From NCBI RefSeq assembly GCF_030373225.1, contig NZ_JAUCZG010000016.1, positions 1 to 64,000 on the forward strand: 64,000 nucleotides of DNA. The letters run 5' to 3'. Shown piece after piece: positions 15,787 to 23,940 of this stretch (within the stretch, counting starts at the first letter, position 1; each line of letters starts with the position of its first letter). The translations under genes were made by a program, and so were the position numbers. The notes beneath the pieces are model-generated. The model had not been told where the DNA came from. It saw nothing but the letters and a program-made list of their open reading frames with translations, and searched no databases. The DNA is from Hydrogenophaga sp. GTDB taxonomy: Bacteria > Pseudomonadota > Gammaproteobacteria > Burkholderiales > Burkholderiaceae_C.

Positions 15787-16638
15787 TCACTGCCGGGCGG
15801 TGCGCACGTTGGCCGGTGGCGACTGGGGATGGCTGGTGCGCCAGGGGTTGATGTCCAGGCCACCGCGGCGGGTGTAACGCGCATACACCGCCAGCTTGGT
15901 GGGCCGGCAGCGCGCCAGGATGTCCATGTAGATGCGCTCCACGCACTGCTCATGGAATTCGTTGTGGTTGCGAAAGCTCACGATGTACTGCAGCAGCCCG
16001 GCCTGGTCGATCTGCGGGCCGCTGTAGCTGATCTGCACGCTGCCCCAGTCGGGCTGGCCGGTCACCAGGCAGTTGCTTTTGAGCAGGTGGCTCACCAGGG
16101 TTTCGTCCACCGGCTTTTCATCGAGCGCGGCGCTCAGCAGCTCGGGCGCGGGCTGGTAGCGCGTGCACTCCACGTCCAGGCGGTCGATCGACAGGCCCGA
16201 GAGTTCCTGCACCCGCTCACGCTCCAGGTGCTCGGGCAGCAGCAGCTTCACGCCCGCGCTGGACAGCAGCGCGCCGCCGTGCCAGATGGCGGTGCTCACA
16301 TCGGCACGGATGCGCTCGCGCACCGCATCGGCACTGGCGAAAATGCTGTTGTTGAAGCTGTTGAGGTAGAGCTTGAACGACTTGCTCTCGACGATGTGCG
16401 TGCTCTCGCATGGCACGGTGATGTGCGCCACGGCCACCTGCGGCTTGCCACGCGGGTTCAGCCAGCTGAGCTCGAACGCGGTCCAGAGGTCGGCGCCCAG
16501 AAAGGGCACGCTGCCGGTGATGCCGATCTCGCGCCGCTTGGTCTCGCGCGGCAGGGGAAACAGCAGGCTCGCGTCGTATTGGTCCACATAGGCCGAGGCC
16601 TGGCCGAGTTGCGATTGTTCGGGGGTGTTCTGGGTCAT
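15787..16638 (-). CDS. queF: NADPH-dependent 7-cyano-7-deazaguanine reductase
   Basis: Reduces preQ0 to preQ1 in queuosine tRNA modification. The 283-residue product is the long, bimodular (YqfB/E. coli-type) QueF. It contains the QueF motif [11 protein letters not shown] at 84-94 and the catalytic [13 protein letters not shown] with Cys190 and Asp197, the same numbers as in E. coli QueF. The substrate-binding Glu (NEFHEQCVE) lies further on. The start at 16638 ([10 protein letters not shown]) is preferred over an in-frame codon ten residues upstream. It is convergent with the anti-sigma gene and downstream of the prolyl-hydroxylase homologue on the same strand. Confidence 0.95.
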   Translation of the reverse strand: MTQNTPEQSQLGQASAYVDQYDASLLFPLPRETKRREIGITGSVPFLGADLWTAFELSWLNPRGKPQVAVAHITVPCESTHIVESKSFKLYLNSFNNSIFASADAVRERIRADVSTAIWHGGALLSSAGVKLLLPEHLERERVQELSGLSIDRLDVECTRYQPAPELLSAALDEKPVDETLVSHLLKSNCLVTGQPDWGSVQISYSGPQIDQAGLLQYIVSFRNHNEFHEQCVERIYMDILARCRPTKLAVYARYTRRGGLDINPWRTSHPQSPPANVRTARQ

Positions 16639-16678
16639 GTCGGGAAGAAGGCCTGGGGTGATGGTCATGCCTGGCGCT

Positions 16679-17545
16679 TCAGACGAATTCGCGCTCGCGC
16701 AGCCATTTCGTGGCCACCCACTTCTCGCCCTCGATCACCGGCGCGCCGCCGTGCAGCGTGCGGGTCGAGGGGTGAGGCCGGTCGTAGCTGAAGAACACGG
16801 CGTTGCCGCGCACCGGCGCCACCTCGAGCCCGATGTCGGGGAAGGTGGTGCCGCCACCGCGCGCGGGCTCGCTCAGGTACATCACCAGCGTGGCCAGGCG
16901 CTGCCCGCCGCGCTTGAGGATGCTCGGCGTGCCCGGTTCGTCGGGGTCGAAGTAGTCGTAGTGCGGCTTGTACTCGGCGCCCGGGCGGTAGTGCAGCACC
17001 TGAAAGCCCTCGCCGTTGACCAGCGGCCAGTTGAGCAGGCGGGCGATGCGCGCTTCGATGCGCGCCACCTCGGGCGTCTGCCCGCGCGTGAAGAACATGC
17101 CGCTGCTGGTGCGATCCGGGTTGAGCTCTTCGCCGCCGGTCTTGATGGCCACGGTGAGCGAGCGCGCGAGCTGCGGGCGGGCCGATTCGATCAGGGCTTC
17201 GCACTCCTCGGCACTGAGCAGGTTGCCCAGCACCACCACGCGCGGCTGGCTCAAGGCCACGATCACATCGACCATGCGGTCACCGGCATCGATCTGGCGC
17301 GGCGACTGGCTCAGGTCGAGGTCGGGCAGCCGCCGCAAGGCAGCAGCGGCTTCGCGACGCACCGGTGCGGCCGGTTGAACCGCCACCGGCACAGGGTCTT
17401 TCCAGGTGACGTTCAGTGCTGCGAGCGCCACCGGTTGTTGCCAGCCCGAAGCCACCATGGCGGCCAGCACGGCGTCGCGCGAGAAGCCGGCGGCGGCTTG
17501 CTCCACGATCCACTGGCGCAATTCGGGGGTGATCGGCTGGTTCAT
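16679..17545 (-). CDS. Prolyl 4-hydroxylase-like 2-oxoglutarate/Fe(II) dioxygenase
   Basis: A 288-residue 2OG-Fe(II) oxygenase of the P4Hc (2OG-FeII_Oxy_3) family. The facial triad is His195-x-Asp197 in KPHYDYFD with distal His265 (TLHGGAP); Lys275 in EKWVATKW is the likely 2-oxoglutarate ligand. The first 80 residues form a small helical region ([20 protein letters not shown]) that resembles a UBA-like fold. The substrate is unknown; bacterial homologues hydroxylate proline in target proteins such as EF-Tu. GAGGAG at 17552-17557 is six bases from the ATG at 17545 and immediately abuts the one at 17551, so 17545 is chosen. It lies ten bases downstream of yaaA. Confidence 0.88.
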   Translation of the reverse strand: MNQPITPELRQWIVEQAAAGFSRDAVLAAMVASGWQQPVALAALNVTWKDPVPVAVQPAAPVRREAAAALRRLPDLDLSQSPRQIDAGDRMVDVIVALSQPRVVVLGNLLSAEECEALIESARPQLARSLTVAIKTGGEELNPDRTSSGMFFTRGQTPEVARIEARIARLLNWPLVNGEGFQVLHYRPGAEYKPHYDYFDPDEPGTPSILKRGGQRLATLVMYLSEPARGGGTTFPDIGLEVAPVRGNAVFFSYDRPHPSTRTLHGGAPVIEGEKWVATKWLREREFV

Positions 17546-17555
17546 GGTCATCTCC

Positions 17556-18332
17556 TCAAGCCCTGGCCTCGCGGCGGAACACCAGGCGGTCGGGCCCGGA
17601 GGCGGCGCTGTTGAAGCGGTAGCCTTCCAGGTCGAAGTGTTTGAGCTGCTCGGGTGTGGTGACGCGGTGCTGCACCGCGTGACGCACCATGAGTCCGCGC
17701 GCACGCTTGGCCATGAAGCTGATGACCTTGTAACCATCGGCCTTGCGCTCCTCGAACACACAGGTCACCACGCGCGGCAGCAGCACCTTGCGGTCGACGG
17801 CCTTGAAGTATTCCTCGCTGGCGAGGTTGATCACCACCGGGCTCAGGTCGGCGCGCGCGCGTTCATTGAGGTGGTCTGCGATCTGGCGACCCCAGAACGC
17901 ATACAGGTTCTTGCCCCGGTGGGTGGGCAGGCGCGTGCCCATCTCCAGCCGGTAGGGCTGCATGCGGTCGAGCGGACGCAGCACACCGTAGAGGCCGCTG
18001 AGGATGCACAGGTGCTGCTGCAGCCAGTCGAGGTCGGGACCGGTGAGGGATTTCGCATCGAGGCCACCGTAGACATCACCGTCGAAGGCGAGCACGGCCT
18101 GCCGGGAATTCTTCGCGGTGAACGTCGGCTGCCAGGCCTGGTAGCGCGCCACGTTCAGCCCCGACAGGGTGTCGGACAACTTCATGAGCCCGGCGATCTG
18201 TTGCGGCGACTGCCCACGAAGAACGTCGATCAGCTCGGCCGCCTGTTTCACGAACAGCGGCTGGGTGTGGGGAGCCTCGGGGCGCGGGGACTCGTAGTCG
18301 AGCGCCTTGGCAGGGGAAAGCAGGAACAGCAT
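17556..18332 (-). CDS. yaaA: YaaA peroxide-stress protein (UPF0246/DUF328)
   Basis: A 258-residue cytoplasmic YaaA family protein starting with the diagnostic MLFLLSPAKALDYESP. It contains FDGDVYGGLDAKSL, LSGLYGVLRPLD, MGTRLPT and NLASEEYFKAVD, all family hallmarks. In E. coli YaaA lowers intracellular unincorporated iron during hydrogen peroxide stress. The gene is followed after ten bases by the 2OG-Fe(II) oxygenase, so the two probably form an operon. It lies downstream of a terminator closing the rubrerythrin operon, another peroxide- and iron-related locus. Confidence 0.93.
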   Translation of the reverse strand: MLFLLSPAKALDYESPRPEAPHTQPLFVKQAAELIDVLRGQSPQQIAGLMKLSDTLSGLNVARYQAWQPTFTAKNSRQAVLAFDGDVYGGLDAKSLTGPDLDWLQQHLCILSGLYGVLRPLDRMQPYRLEMGTRLPTHRGKNLYAFWGRQIADHLNERARADLSPVVINLASEEYFKAVDRKVLLPRVVTCVFEERKADGYKVISFMAKRARGLMVRHAVQHRVTTPEQLKHFDLEGYRFNSAASGPDRLVFRREARA

Positions 18333-18376
18333 GGGAGGAAGGTCCGGTCGGGTTCGGGTGGATGCGGTCGGGCCAT

Positions 18377-18404
18377 GAAAAAGGGCTTCCCGAGGGAAGC
18401 CCTG
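18377..18404 (-). terminator. Intrinsic terminator after the rubrerythrin / Fe-S / DUF3501 operon
   Basis: On the minus strand AGGGCTTCCC pairs with GGGAAGCCCT (18403-18382) with a tight loop, followed by TTTTTCATGG. It lies 29 bases after the DUF3501 stop and just upstream of yaaA. Confidence 0.8.
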
Positions 18405-18431
18405 ATTATCGCCACCGCCACCGCCACCGCC

Positions 18432-19022
18432 CTAGCGCAGGTCGCCCGCCAGAGAGGCCAGCGTCTCGGGAGACACCTGCACATGGGCGGGGTAGTGGGT
18501 GTGATCGCAGCCGATCTTGACAGCAGCGCCGGCCTGGATGGCGGCGCGCATCGCCGGTGTGAATTCGAAACGCACAAAGTGCACGGCGGAGGTCTTGACA
18601 TCGTTCTCGCGGTCGAGGTCTTCGTCGGCAATGGCGTAGACACGCGCATGGCCTTCGACCTCGACGAACATGCGGTCTTCCACGCCGATCAGGCGGGCGA
18701 GTTCGCGCTTGCGTTCGTTGATGTCGGTGTACTCGATCATCATCGTGGCCTTCCAGTTGGAGCCGTCGGGCACGAGCGGCGCATAGGCCTCGATCTCCTG
18801 CTGGATGCCCTCTTCCTCGAACACCTTCTCGATGCGCAGCATTTCCTGGATCTGGTAACGGATGGTGGTCTCGCTCTCGAACTGCAGGTTGATGTGCTCC
18901 CCCAGCTGCACGCTGCGCAGCTTGCGGTGTGCGATGACATCGGGCTTGTGGACCTTGCGCCACTTGGTGTAGGCCTCCAGGCTCATGAGCGAGTCGGCGG
19001 TGATGTGGCCGGTGAGTTGCAT
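18432..19022 (-). CDS. DUF3501 family protein
   Basis: A 196-residue soluble protein recognised as DUF3501 by its start (LTGHITADSLMSLEAY), the central RYQIQEMLRIEKVFEEEGIQ and the end with DHTHYPAHVQVSPETL. No cofactor motif is obvious; His and Asp residues near the C-terminus (GCDHTHY) might bind metal. It is the last gene of a three-gene operon with rubrerythrin and a two-cluster Fe-S protein, nine bases after the latter. The conserved partnership suggests a redox complex, but no activity is known. A (GCCACC)n-like run directly follows the stop codon. Confidence 0.85.
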   Translation of the reverse strand: MQLTGHITADSLMSLEAYTKWRKVHKPDVIAHRKLRSVQLGEHINLQFESETTIRYQIQEMLRIEKVFEEEGIQQEIEAYAPLVPDGSNWKATMMIEYTDINERKRELARLIGVEDRMFVEVEGHARVYAIADEDLDRENDVKTSAVHFVRFEFTPAMRAAIQAGAAVKIGCDHTHYPAHVQVSPETLASLAGDLR

Positions 19023-19031
19023 GGGGTCTCC

Positions 19032-20381
19032 TTATTTCAGTCCGTAGGCGCGCGCCACCAGGCTCAATGGGTGCTGCAGTTCGGGCGCACCCAGACCGTT
19101 CACTTCAAAGCCCTGTGCAATGTGGTGGCCGCCGAGCGGGCAGTCCGAACTGATGTAGTCCGGCTGGCTGCCGTCCTTCATGGTGGCCATGGCCTTGAAC
19201 ACCGGCTTGCCGATCTTCATGGCGGTCTGGTGGGTGGCCTTCTTCACACCGAAGGTGCCGGCATGGCCCGAGCAGCGTTCAATGGTGTTGAGGGTCGTGT
19301 CCGGAATCATCTTGAGCATTTCCTCGGTCTTGCGACCGATGTTCTGCACCCGGCCGTGGCACGGGATCTGGTAGCTCACCTTGCCCAGTTTCTGCGGAAA
19401 TTCCGTCTTGAGCAGCCCGTCGCGCTTGCGGGCCATGAGGTATTCAAACGGGTCCCACACATGCTCCTTCACGAGCTGGGTGTCGGCGTCGTCGGGGAAC
19501 ATCAGCGGAATTTCCTGCTTGAACATCAGCGAGCAGCTCGGCACCGCCGAAAGGATGGCGAATCCGTCCCTGGCGTACTTGGCGAGCACCGGGATGTTGG
19601 CCTCCTTGCTCGCCTGCACCGAGTCGAGGTCACCCAGTTCCAGCTTGGGCATGCCGCAGCATTTCTCCTTCTCCACGATCACGTACGGAATGTCGTTGTG
19701 GTCGAGGATCCTGAGCAGGTCCAGGCCGATGCCGGGCTCGTTGTAGTTGACATAGCAGGTGGCGAAGATCGCCACCTTGCCCGGCGTCTTCTCGCCGTCC
19801 TTCACGACCGTGGCGCTGGCCTCGGGTGCCGACGAGCGAAACCGTTTCGTCGCGAGTTCGGGCAGCCAGGCTTCCTTGTCAACGCCGGCCACGCTTTCCA
19901 TCACGTTGCGGGCCAGCTTCGTCTTGTTGATCGCGTTGACCGCCTGCACCACGATCGGGATGCCCGCGAACTGGCCATGCACGTCGGTGGAAGCGAGGAA
20001 TTTTTCGGCAGCACCGACCTCGCCCTTTTTGAACTTGATCGCCTTGGCCCGCAGCATGGTGTGCGGGAAGTCCAGGTTCCATTCGTGCGGCGGCGTGTAG
20101 GGGCACTTGGTCATGTAGCAGAGGTCGCACATGTAGCACTGGTCCACCACCTTCCAGTAATCCTTCTTGTCGACGCCGTCGACCTCCATGGTCTTGCTCT
20201 CGTCGACCAGATCGAACAAGGTGGGAAAGGAGCCGCACAGGCTCACACAGCGGCGGCAACCGTGGCAGATGTCGAAGATGCGCTCCAGCTCGTGGAAGCA
20301 CTTCTCCTCGTCGTGAAAGTCCGGGTTTTTCCAGTCCAGCGCATGCCGCGTGGGCGCCTGCAGATTGCCTTCTGTGGCCAT
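19032..20381 (-). CDS. Fe-S oxidoreductase (GlpC/HdrD-like, CCG domains)
   Basis: A 449-residue iron-sulfur protein. Two N-terminal 4Fe-4S motifs are present: C39-x2-C42-x2-C45-x3-C49 in CHGCRRCVSLCG and C82-x2-C85-x2-C88-x4-C93 in CYMCDLCYMTKCP. Two CCG-type domains follow, the first with EKCCGMP and the second with IPCHGR...RCSGHAG, in which the usual second CC is altered to CS. This layout is that of GlpC and heterodisulfide reductase D. However, no flavoprotein dehydrogenase is adjacent, so the electron donor is unclear. Genes for rubrerythrin (upstream) and DUF3501 (nine bases downstream) flank it. It could pass electrons to rubrerythrin for peroxide reduction; that is inference. Confidence 0.85.
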   Translation of the reverse strand: MATEGNLQAPTRHALDWKNPDFHDEEKCFHELERIFDICHGCRRCVSLCGSFPTLFDLVDESKTMEVDGVDKKDYWKVVDQCYMCDLCYMTKCPYTPPHEWNLDFPHTMLRAKAIKFKKGEVGAAEKFLASTDVHGQFAGIPIVVQAVNAINKTKLARNVMESVAGVDKEAWLPELATKRFRSSAPEASATVVKDGEKTPGKVAIFATCYVNYNEPGIGLDLLRILDHNDIPYVIVEKEKCCGMPKLELGDLDSVQASKEANIPVLAKYARDGFAILSAVPSCSLMFKQEIPLMFPDDADTQLVKEHVWDPFEYLMARKRDGLLKTEFPQKLGKVSYQIPCHGRVQNIGRKTEEMLKMIPDTTLNTIERCSGHAGTFGVKKATHQTAMKIGKPVFKAMATMKDGSQPDYISSDCPLGGHHIAQGFEVNGLGAPELQHPLSLVARAYGLK

Positions 20382-20414
20382 GGGGTCCTCGTCGAAAGAA
20401 ACAACTTCACCAGG

Positions 20415-20470
20415 TTTTCGTCAGGGCTCCGCAAGCCCTGACGAAAACGCTGCGCTCCAGTGAGCGCAGC
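20415..20470. repeat. Tandem perfect hairpins between rubrerythrin and Fe-S genes
   Basis: First hairpin: TTTTCGTCAGGGCT (20415-20428) pairs with AGCCCTGACGAAAA (20434-20447), a 14-bp perfect stem with a five-base loop. Second hairpin: GCTGCGCTC (20449-20457) pairs with GAGCGCAGC (20462-20470). On the minus strand they fall inside the operon, 34 bases before the Fe-S start, and no U-run follows the 14-bp stem. They are more likely an mRNA processing or partial attenuation site than a full terminator. Confidence 0.7.
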
Positions 20471-20504
20471 TTCCAGGACACCGCGGCCATGGCTCGGCCA
20501 GGCC

Positions 20505-20557
20505 GCAGGTGTCACCCCTTGCAGAGGTCGCGCGAAGCGCTGCGGGGGTGAGCCCTC
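20505..20557. repeat. Dispersed GC-rich hairpin repeat directly after rubrerythrin
   Basis: GGTGTCACCCCTTGCAGAGG followed by a hairpin and GCGGGGGTGAG. A recognisable relative sits directly after the dctP-like gene at about 51744-51795. Both abut a stop codon on the minus strand, which fits a mobile REP-like intergenic element. Confidence 0.4.
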
Positions 20558-20980
20558 TCAATCCACCAGTTCGTTCAAGGCCTTGGTGTAGCGGTTGGCG
20601 TGCGAGCGCTCGGCCTTGGCCAAGGTCTCGAACCAGTCGGCCACCTCGTCGAAACCTTCCTCGCGCGCGGTCTTGGCCATGCCGGGGTACATGTCGGTGT
20701 ACTCGTGGGTCTCACCAGCCACGGCCGAGGCGAGGTTGTCGCGCGTGGAGCCGATCGGCATGCCGGTGGCCGGGTCACCCGACTGCTCCAGGAACTCCAG
20801 GTGGCCGTGTGCATGGCCGGTTTCGCCTTCGGCGGTGGAGCGGAACAGGGCGGCCACGTCGTTCTGGCCTTCCACGTCGGCCTTGTTCGCGAAGTACAGG
20901 TAGCGGCGGTTGGCCTGGGATTCGCCGGCGAAGGCGTCTTTCAGGCACTGCTCGGTTTTCGAGCCTTTCAATGCGGGCAT
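20558..20980 (-). CDS. Rubrerythrin (erythrin domain only)
   Basis: A 140-residue di-iron protein with the rubrerythrin ligand set: Glu20, Glu53-x2-His56 (GETGH), Glu90 and Glu93 in AGETHEY, and Glu124-x2-His127 (AERSH). The C-terminal rubredoxin domain is absent, so electrons for hydrogen peroxide reduction must come from a partner. The downstream Fe-S protein is the obvious candidate. A strong ribosome-binding site (AAGGAG) precedes the ATG. It is the first gene of the operon. The 286 bases upstream are shared with the divergent VOC gene. Confidence 0.92.
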   Translation of the reverse strand: MPALKGSKTEQCLKDAFAGESQANRRYLYFANKADVEGQNDVAALFRSTAEGETGHAHGHLEFLEQSGDPATGMPIGSTRDNLASAVAGETHEYTDMYPGMAKTAREEGFDEVADWFETLAKAERSHANRYTKALNELVD

Positions 20981-21196
20981 GGGGTTCTCCTTTCGTGGGT
21001 TGAAGAAGCGCTCGACAGGTGCAGAAAGCTGTCTGCATCCGCAGAGACCGGCAAACCTTAGCCCTGACGGACGTCTGCGTCCAATTGTTCCGGGCTATGC
21101 GGGGCATTGCATTGCTCTATCGGACGAACCCGGTGGATATCCCCTTCCAGGCTGGGTCGACAAGCCGGCAGCAAAGCCGCAAACTCCCGGAACACC

Positions 21197-21242
21197 GATT
21201 CAATGATTGCACTAAACGAAATGAATTGCATAATGTTGAATC
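21197..21242 (+). promoter_or_regulatory. AT-rich promoter region with inverted repeat upstream of the VOC/monooxygenase operon
   Basis: GATTCAA at 21197-21203 is mirrored by TTGAATC at 21236-21242. Between them are a possible -35 TTGCAC (21208-21213) and a CATAAT -10-like element (21229-21234). Their spacing of 15 is short. The region contrasts sharply with the GC-rich flanks and lies 25 bases before the ATG of the VOC gene. The remainder of the 20981-21266 gap shows no gene. Confidence 0.45.
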
Positions 21243-21266
21243 CCGACCGACCTTGAGGAGACACCC

Positions 21267-21878
21267 ATGAAGCCCGCCACCCTGCCCGCTCCGGCCCCGA
21301 TCCAGCAGTTGCACCACTTCGCCCACCGGGCCAGGGATGCCGAGGAAACGCGCCGCTTCTACGAGGACATCCTGGGCCTGCCGCTCTACCACATCATCCA
21401 GAGCGACCACGTGCCCAGCACGGGCGAGTACTGCCCGTACACGCACTTCTTCTTCCGCCTGCAGGACGGCTCCTTCATTGCCTTCTTCGACCTCGGCGAC
21501 GACGAGGCTGCGTTGCCCAGCCCGAACACGCCGAAGTGGGTCAACCACATCAGCTTTCGCGTGAACACCGAGCGCGAGCTCGAAGACACCAAGGCGCGTC
21601 TGCAGGCCAGCGGCATCGAGGTGCTGGGCGTGACCGACCACCACATCTTCAAGAGCATTTACTTTTTCGATCCGAACGGCATCCGGCTGGAACTCACGGC
21701 GCAACTGGCCGACGAGTTCGAGATGCTCGAAGAGAGCAAGACGGCGCATGCGCGGCTGGCCGAATGGACCCGGCGCAAGGAACAGTGGCGCCGGGAACGG
21801 GCCGAGGGCCACACGGCCGAACCCCTGAAGCCGCAGCAAAACGATCGACCCGAAGTGGGTGGACGCGCGAAGGCCTGA
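21267..21878 (+). CDS. VOC (glyoxalase/extradiol dioxygenase) family protein
   Basis: A 203-residue vicinal-oxygen-chelate protein. The first beta-alpha-beta module holds LHHFAHRARDAEETRRFYEDILGLPL with a candidate metal His17. The second holds WVNHISFRV and the late acidic ligand in DPNGIRLELT. A charged helical tail (about 150-203) is extra. With the downstream FAD monooxygenase and DUF2783 it forms an operon of the type seen with aromatic hydroxylases, so it may act on a ring-cleavage intermediate or be an isomerase. The exact reaction is unknown. GAGGAG lies eight bases before the ATG. Confidence 0.8.
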   Translation: MKPATLPAPAPIQQLHHFAHRARDAEETRRFYEDILGLPLYHIIQSDHVPSTGEYCPYTHFFFRLQDGSFIAFFDLGDDEAALPSPNTPKWVNHISFRVNTERELEDTKARLQASGIEVLGVTDHHIFKSIYFFDPNGIRLELTAQLADEFEMLEESKTAHARLAEWTRRKEQWRRERAEGHTAEPLKPQQNDRPEVGGRAKA

Positions 21879-21930
21879 GCTGCCCGGTTGCGGCACACCA
21901 CGGCAAGACACACCCAGCAAGGAAAGACGC

Positions 21931-23661
21931 ATGCCCATGACGACCTGGCGCGAGACGGCGCTCACCAACAGCTACGAGTTCGCCGCCGGCGCGGGCTACG
22001 AGTTGCCGCAATACCCGTTTGTTGAGCCGCCGGAACTCCATGCCAACCGTCGGGTGCGACACCCCGTGGTCATCGTGGGTGGCGGCATCACCGGCCTCAC
22101 CATGGCCTGTTCGCTGGCGCACCTGGGCGTGCGGGCGGTGCTGATCGACGAAGACAACACCGTCGGCGTGAAGGGAGCCTCGTCGCGCGGCATCTGCTAC
22201 ACGCAGAAGTCGCTCGAGATTTTTCAGCGCCTCGGACTCTACGAACGCATCGCGGCCAAGGGGGTGCAGTGGAGCGTGGGCCGCACCTTCGCCGGCCACG
22301 ACGAGGTCTACAGCTTCGACTTGCGCCAGCAAGGCAACTTCCACCTCTCGCGCCAGCCGCCCTTCATCAACATCCAGCAGTTCTACATCGAAGGTTTCCT
22401 GGTCGAGCGCATCCAGGAACTCGGCGCGGTCGAACTGCGCTGGCAGAACCGCCTCACCGCCTTCGAGCAGAACGCCGACTTCGCCACGCTGACGATCGAA
22501 ACGCCAGCTGGCCCTTACCAGCTGGAGGCCGAGCACGTGATCGACGCCAGCGGCTCGCACAGCCCGCTGCGCAAGTGGCTGAACGTGCCCTTCGACAGCA
22601 AGCGCGGCGACGACCGCTGGTGCATCGCCGACGTGCGCTTCTCCACCCACCCGCCGCAAGAGCGCCACACCTGGATCGAAGCACCTTTCAATGACAACCG
22701 CGCGGTGTGGCAGCACCTCATGGCCGACGACGTCTGGCGCATCGACTACCAGATGGCGCCCAACGCCGACCCCGAGGCCGTGAGCCGCGAAGACGTGGTG
22801 CGCGAGCGCCTGGCGCGCCAGTTCGGCGCCGACGTGCAGGTCGACATCGTCTGGGTCGGGCCGTACGCCTACCGCAGCGAGTGCGTGCACGCCATGCGCC
22901 ACGGCCGTGTGTTCCTGATGGGTGACTCGGCCAAGGTGGTGAGCCCGTTCGGCGCGCGCGGCGGCAACACCGGCGTGGCCGACGCCGACAACCTGGCCTG
23001 GAAACTGGCCGCCGTGCTCAGCGGCAAGGCCGACGGTGCGCTGCTGGAGAGCTACAACGACGAGCGCCTGGACGCAGCCCGGCAAAACGTCAGCGTGACC
23101 AACCGCACCGCGCGTTTCCTGCGCCCGGCCGACGGTACCGAGCGCGTGTTTCGCCAGGCCGCCATCGGCCTGGCGAAACAACACCCGTTTGCCCGCGCAC
23201 TCATCAACACCGGCCGCATGGCCGTGGCCAATGCCTACGCCCACTCACGCGCCTGCACCTATGCACCGACCGGTGCGGCAGGCCAGTCGGTGCAGAACGT
23301 GGGCTTCGAATGGGCGGACGGATCGTCGGGCGATGTGAACGACCTGATCAGCTGGGCCCACGGCGACCTGCTCGTGCTGGCCTTCGGCGAACTGCCACCG
23401 ACCACCCTGCAGCGCCTGCGCCGCCTGTGCCTGGACGCACCGGTGCGCAGCGTTCAGGTGCTCGGCGCCCGGGGCACGGCCCAGGCCCTGGAGCATGTGC
23501 GCGACCCCCGGGGCCACCTGCAAGGCGCCTGCCTCGCAGATGGCCAGGCCTGGGCGCTGGTGCGCCCGGACGGTTACCTGGCGGCCACGGGAGAGGCCAT
23601 CAATGCCCAACTGGTCGCGGCCATCGAGCGATCGCTGGGCCTGCGCGGAGAACCAGCATGA
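21931..23661 (+). CDS. FAD-dependent aromatic hydroxylase-like monooxygenase (MhpA/PheA family)
   Basis: A 576-residue class A flavoprotein monooxygenase. The N-terminal Rossmann motif VVIVGGGITGLTMACSLA (GGGITG at 50-55) is followed by the second FAD motif FLMGDSAKVVSPFGARGGN with downstream DADNLAWKLA. The C-terminal thioredoxin-like domain of the PheA/MhpA group follows from about residue 450. Such enzymes hydroxylate phenols using NAD(P)H and O2. AAGGA upstream supports the ATG at 21931. Its stop overlaps the DUF2783 start (ATGA). It could supply a hydroxylated ring to the hydroxyquinol pathway 30 kb away, but this is speculation. Confidence 0.82.
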   Translation: MPMTTWRETALTNSYEFAAGAGYELPQYPFVEPPELHANRRVRHPVVIVGGGITGLTMACSLAHLGVRAVLIDEDNTVGVKGASSRGICYTQKSLEIFQRLGLYERIAAKGVQWSVGRTFAGHDEVYSFDLRQQGNFHLSRQPPFINIQQFYIEGFLVERIQELGAVELRWQNRLTAFEQNADFATLTIETPAGPYQLEAEHVIDASGSHSPLRKWLNVPFDSKRGDDRWCIADVRFSTHPPQERHTWIEAPFNDNRAVWQHLMADDVWRIDYQMAPNADPEAVSREDVVRERLARQFGADVQVDIVWVGPYAYRSECVHAMRHGRVFLMGDSAKVVSPFGARGGNTGVADADNLAWKLAAVLSGKADGALLESYNDERLDAARQNVSVTNRTARFLRPADGTERVFRQAAIGLAKQHPFARALINTGRMAVANAYAHSRACTYAPTGAAGQSVQNVGFEWADGSSGDVNDLISWAHGDLLVLAFGELPPTTLQRLRRLCLDAPVRSVQVLGARGTAQALEHVRDPRGHLQGACLADGQAWALVRPDGYLAATGEAINAQLVAAIERSLGLRGEPA

Positions 23662-23855
23662 AGACCACCAACGAATTCCAGGACGCCGACGCGTTCTACG
23701 AACACCTGCTCGACGCCCACGCGGGTCTCTCGCGCGACCACTCGGAGCTGCTCAACGCGCGCCTGATCCTGCTGCTGGCCAACCAGATCGGTGACGCGCA
23801 GGTGCTCAAGGCCTGCATCGACGCCGCGCGCGATGCGCCCGCCAGCCCGGGCTGA
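23658..23855 (+). CDS. DUF2783 small protein
   Basis: A 65-residue acidic helical protein recognised as DUF2783 by DADAFYEHLLDAHAGLS and the end ARLILLLANQIGDAQVL. Proteins of this family are almost always encoded next to an FAD-dependent monooxygenase, as here, where the ATG overlaps the monooxygenase stop by four bases. It may be an accessory subunit or stabiliser. No motif indicates catalysis. Confidence 0.82.
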   Translation: MKTTNEFQDADAFYEHLLDAHAGLSRDHSELLNARLILLLANQIGDAQVLKACIDAARDAPASPG

Positions 23856-23868
23856 GGGACCGGTCGAA

Positions 23869-23874
23869 TAAAAT
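23869..23874 (+). promoter_or_regulatory. -10-like element of valS
   Basis: TAAAAT at 23869-23874 in an otherwise GC-rich segment, 66 bases before the valS ATG. No clear -35 was found at the expected distance. Confidence 0.4.
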
Positions 23875-23898
23875 CCGCGGGTACCCCCATTTCCCCTC

Positions 23899-23929
23899 AC
23901 GGCATCCTGCGGGATGCCGTTTCCATTTT
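23899..23929 (+). terminator. Terminator-like hairpin in the valS leader
   Basis: ACGGCATCC (23899-23907) pairs with GGATGCCGT (23912-23920) around a four-base loop, followed by TTCCATTTTT. It may end the upstream operon or, since a -10-like element lies before it, act as an attenuator in the valS leader. Confidence 0.6.
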
Positions 23930-23940
23930 TGGCGCGCCCC

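Noticed and set aside
18405-18431. GCCACC-type short repeat after DUF3501 as a phase-variable tract
   Set aside because: Only about three and a half copies, located after the stop codon, so slippage would not alter a reading frame.
17406-20441. A 1011-codon plus-strand open frame
   Set aside because: Antisense to yaaA, DUF3501 and the Fe-S protein. It has no domain-like pattern and arises from third-position GC bias.
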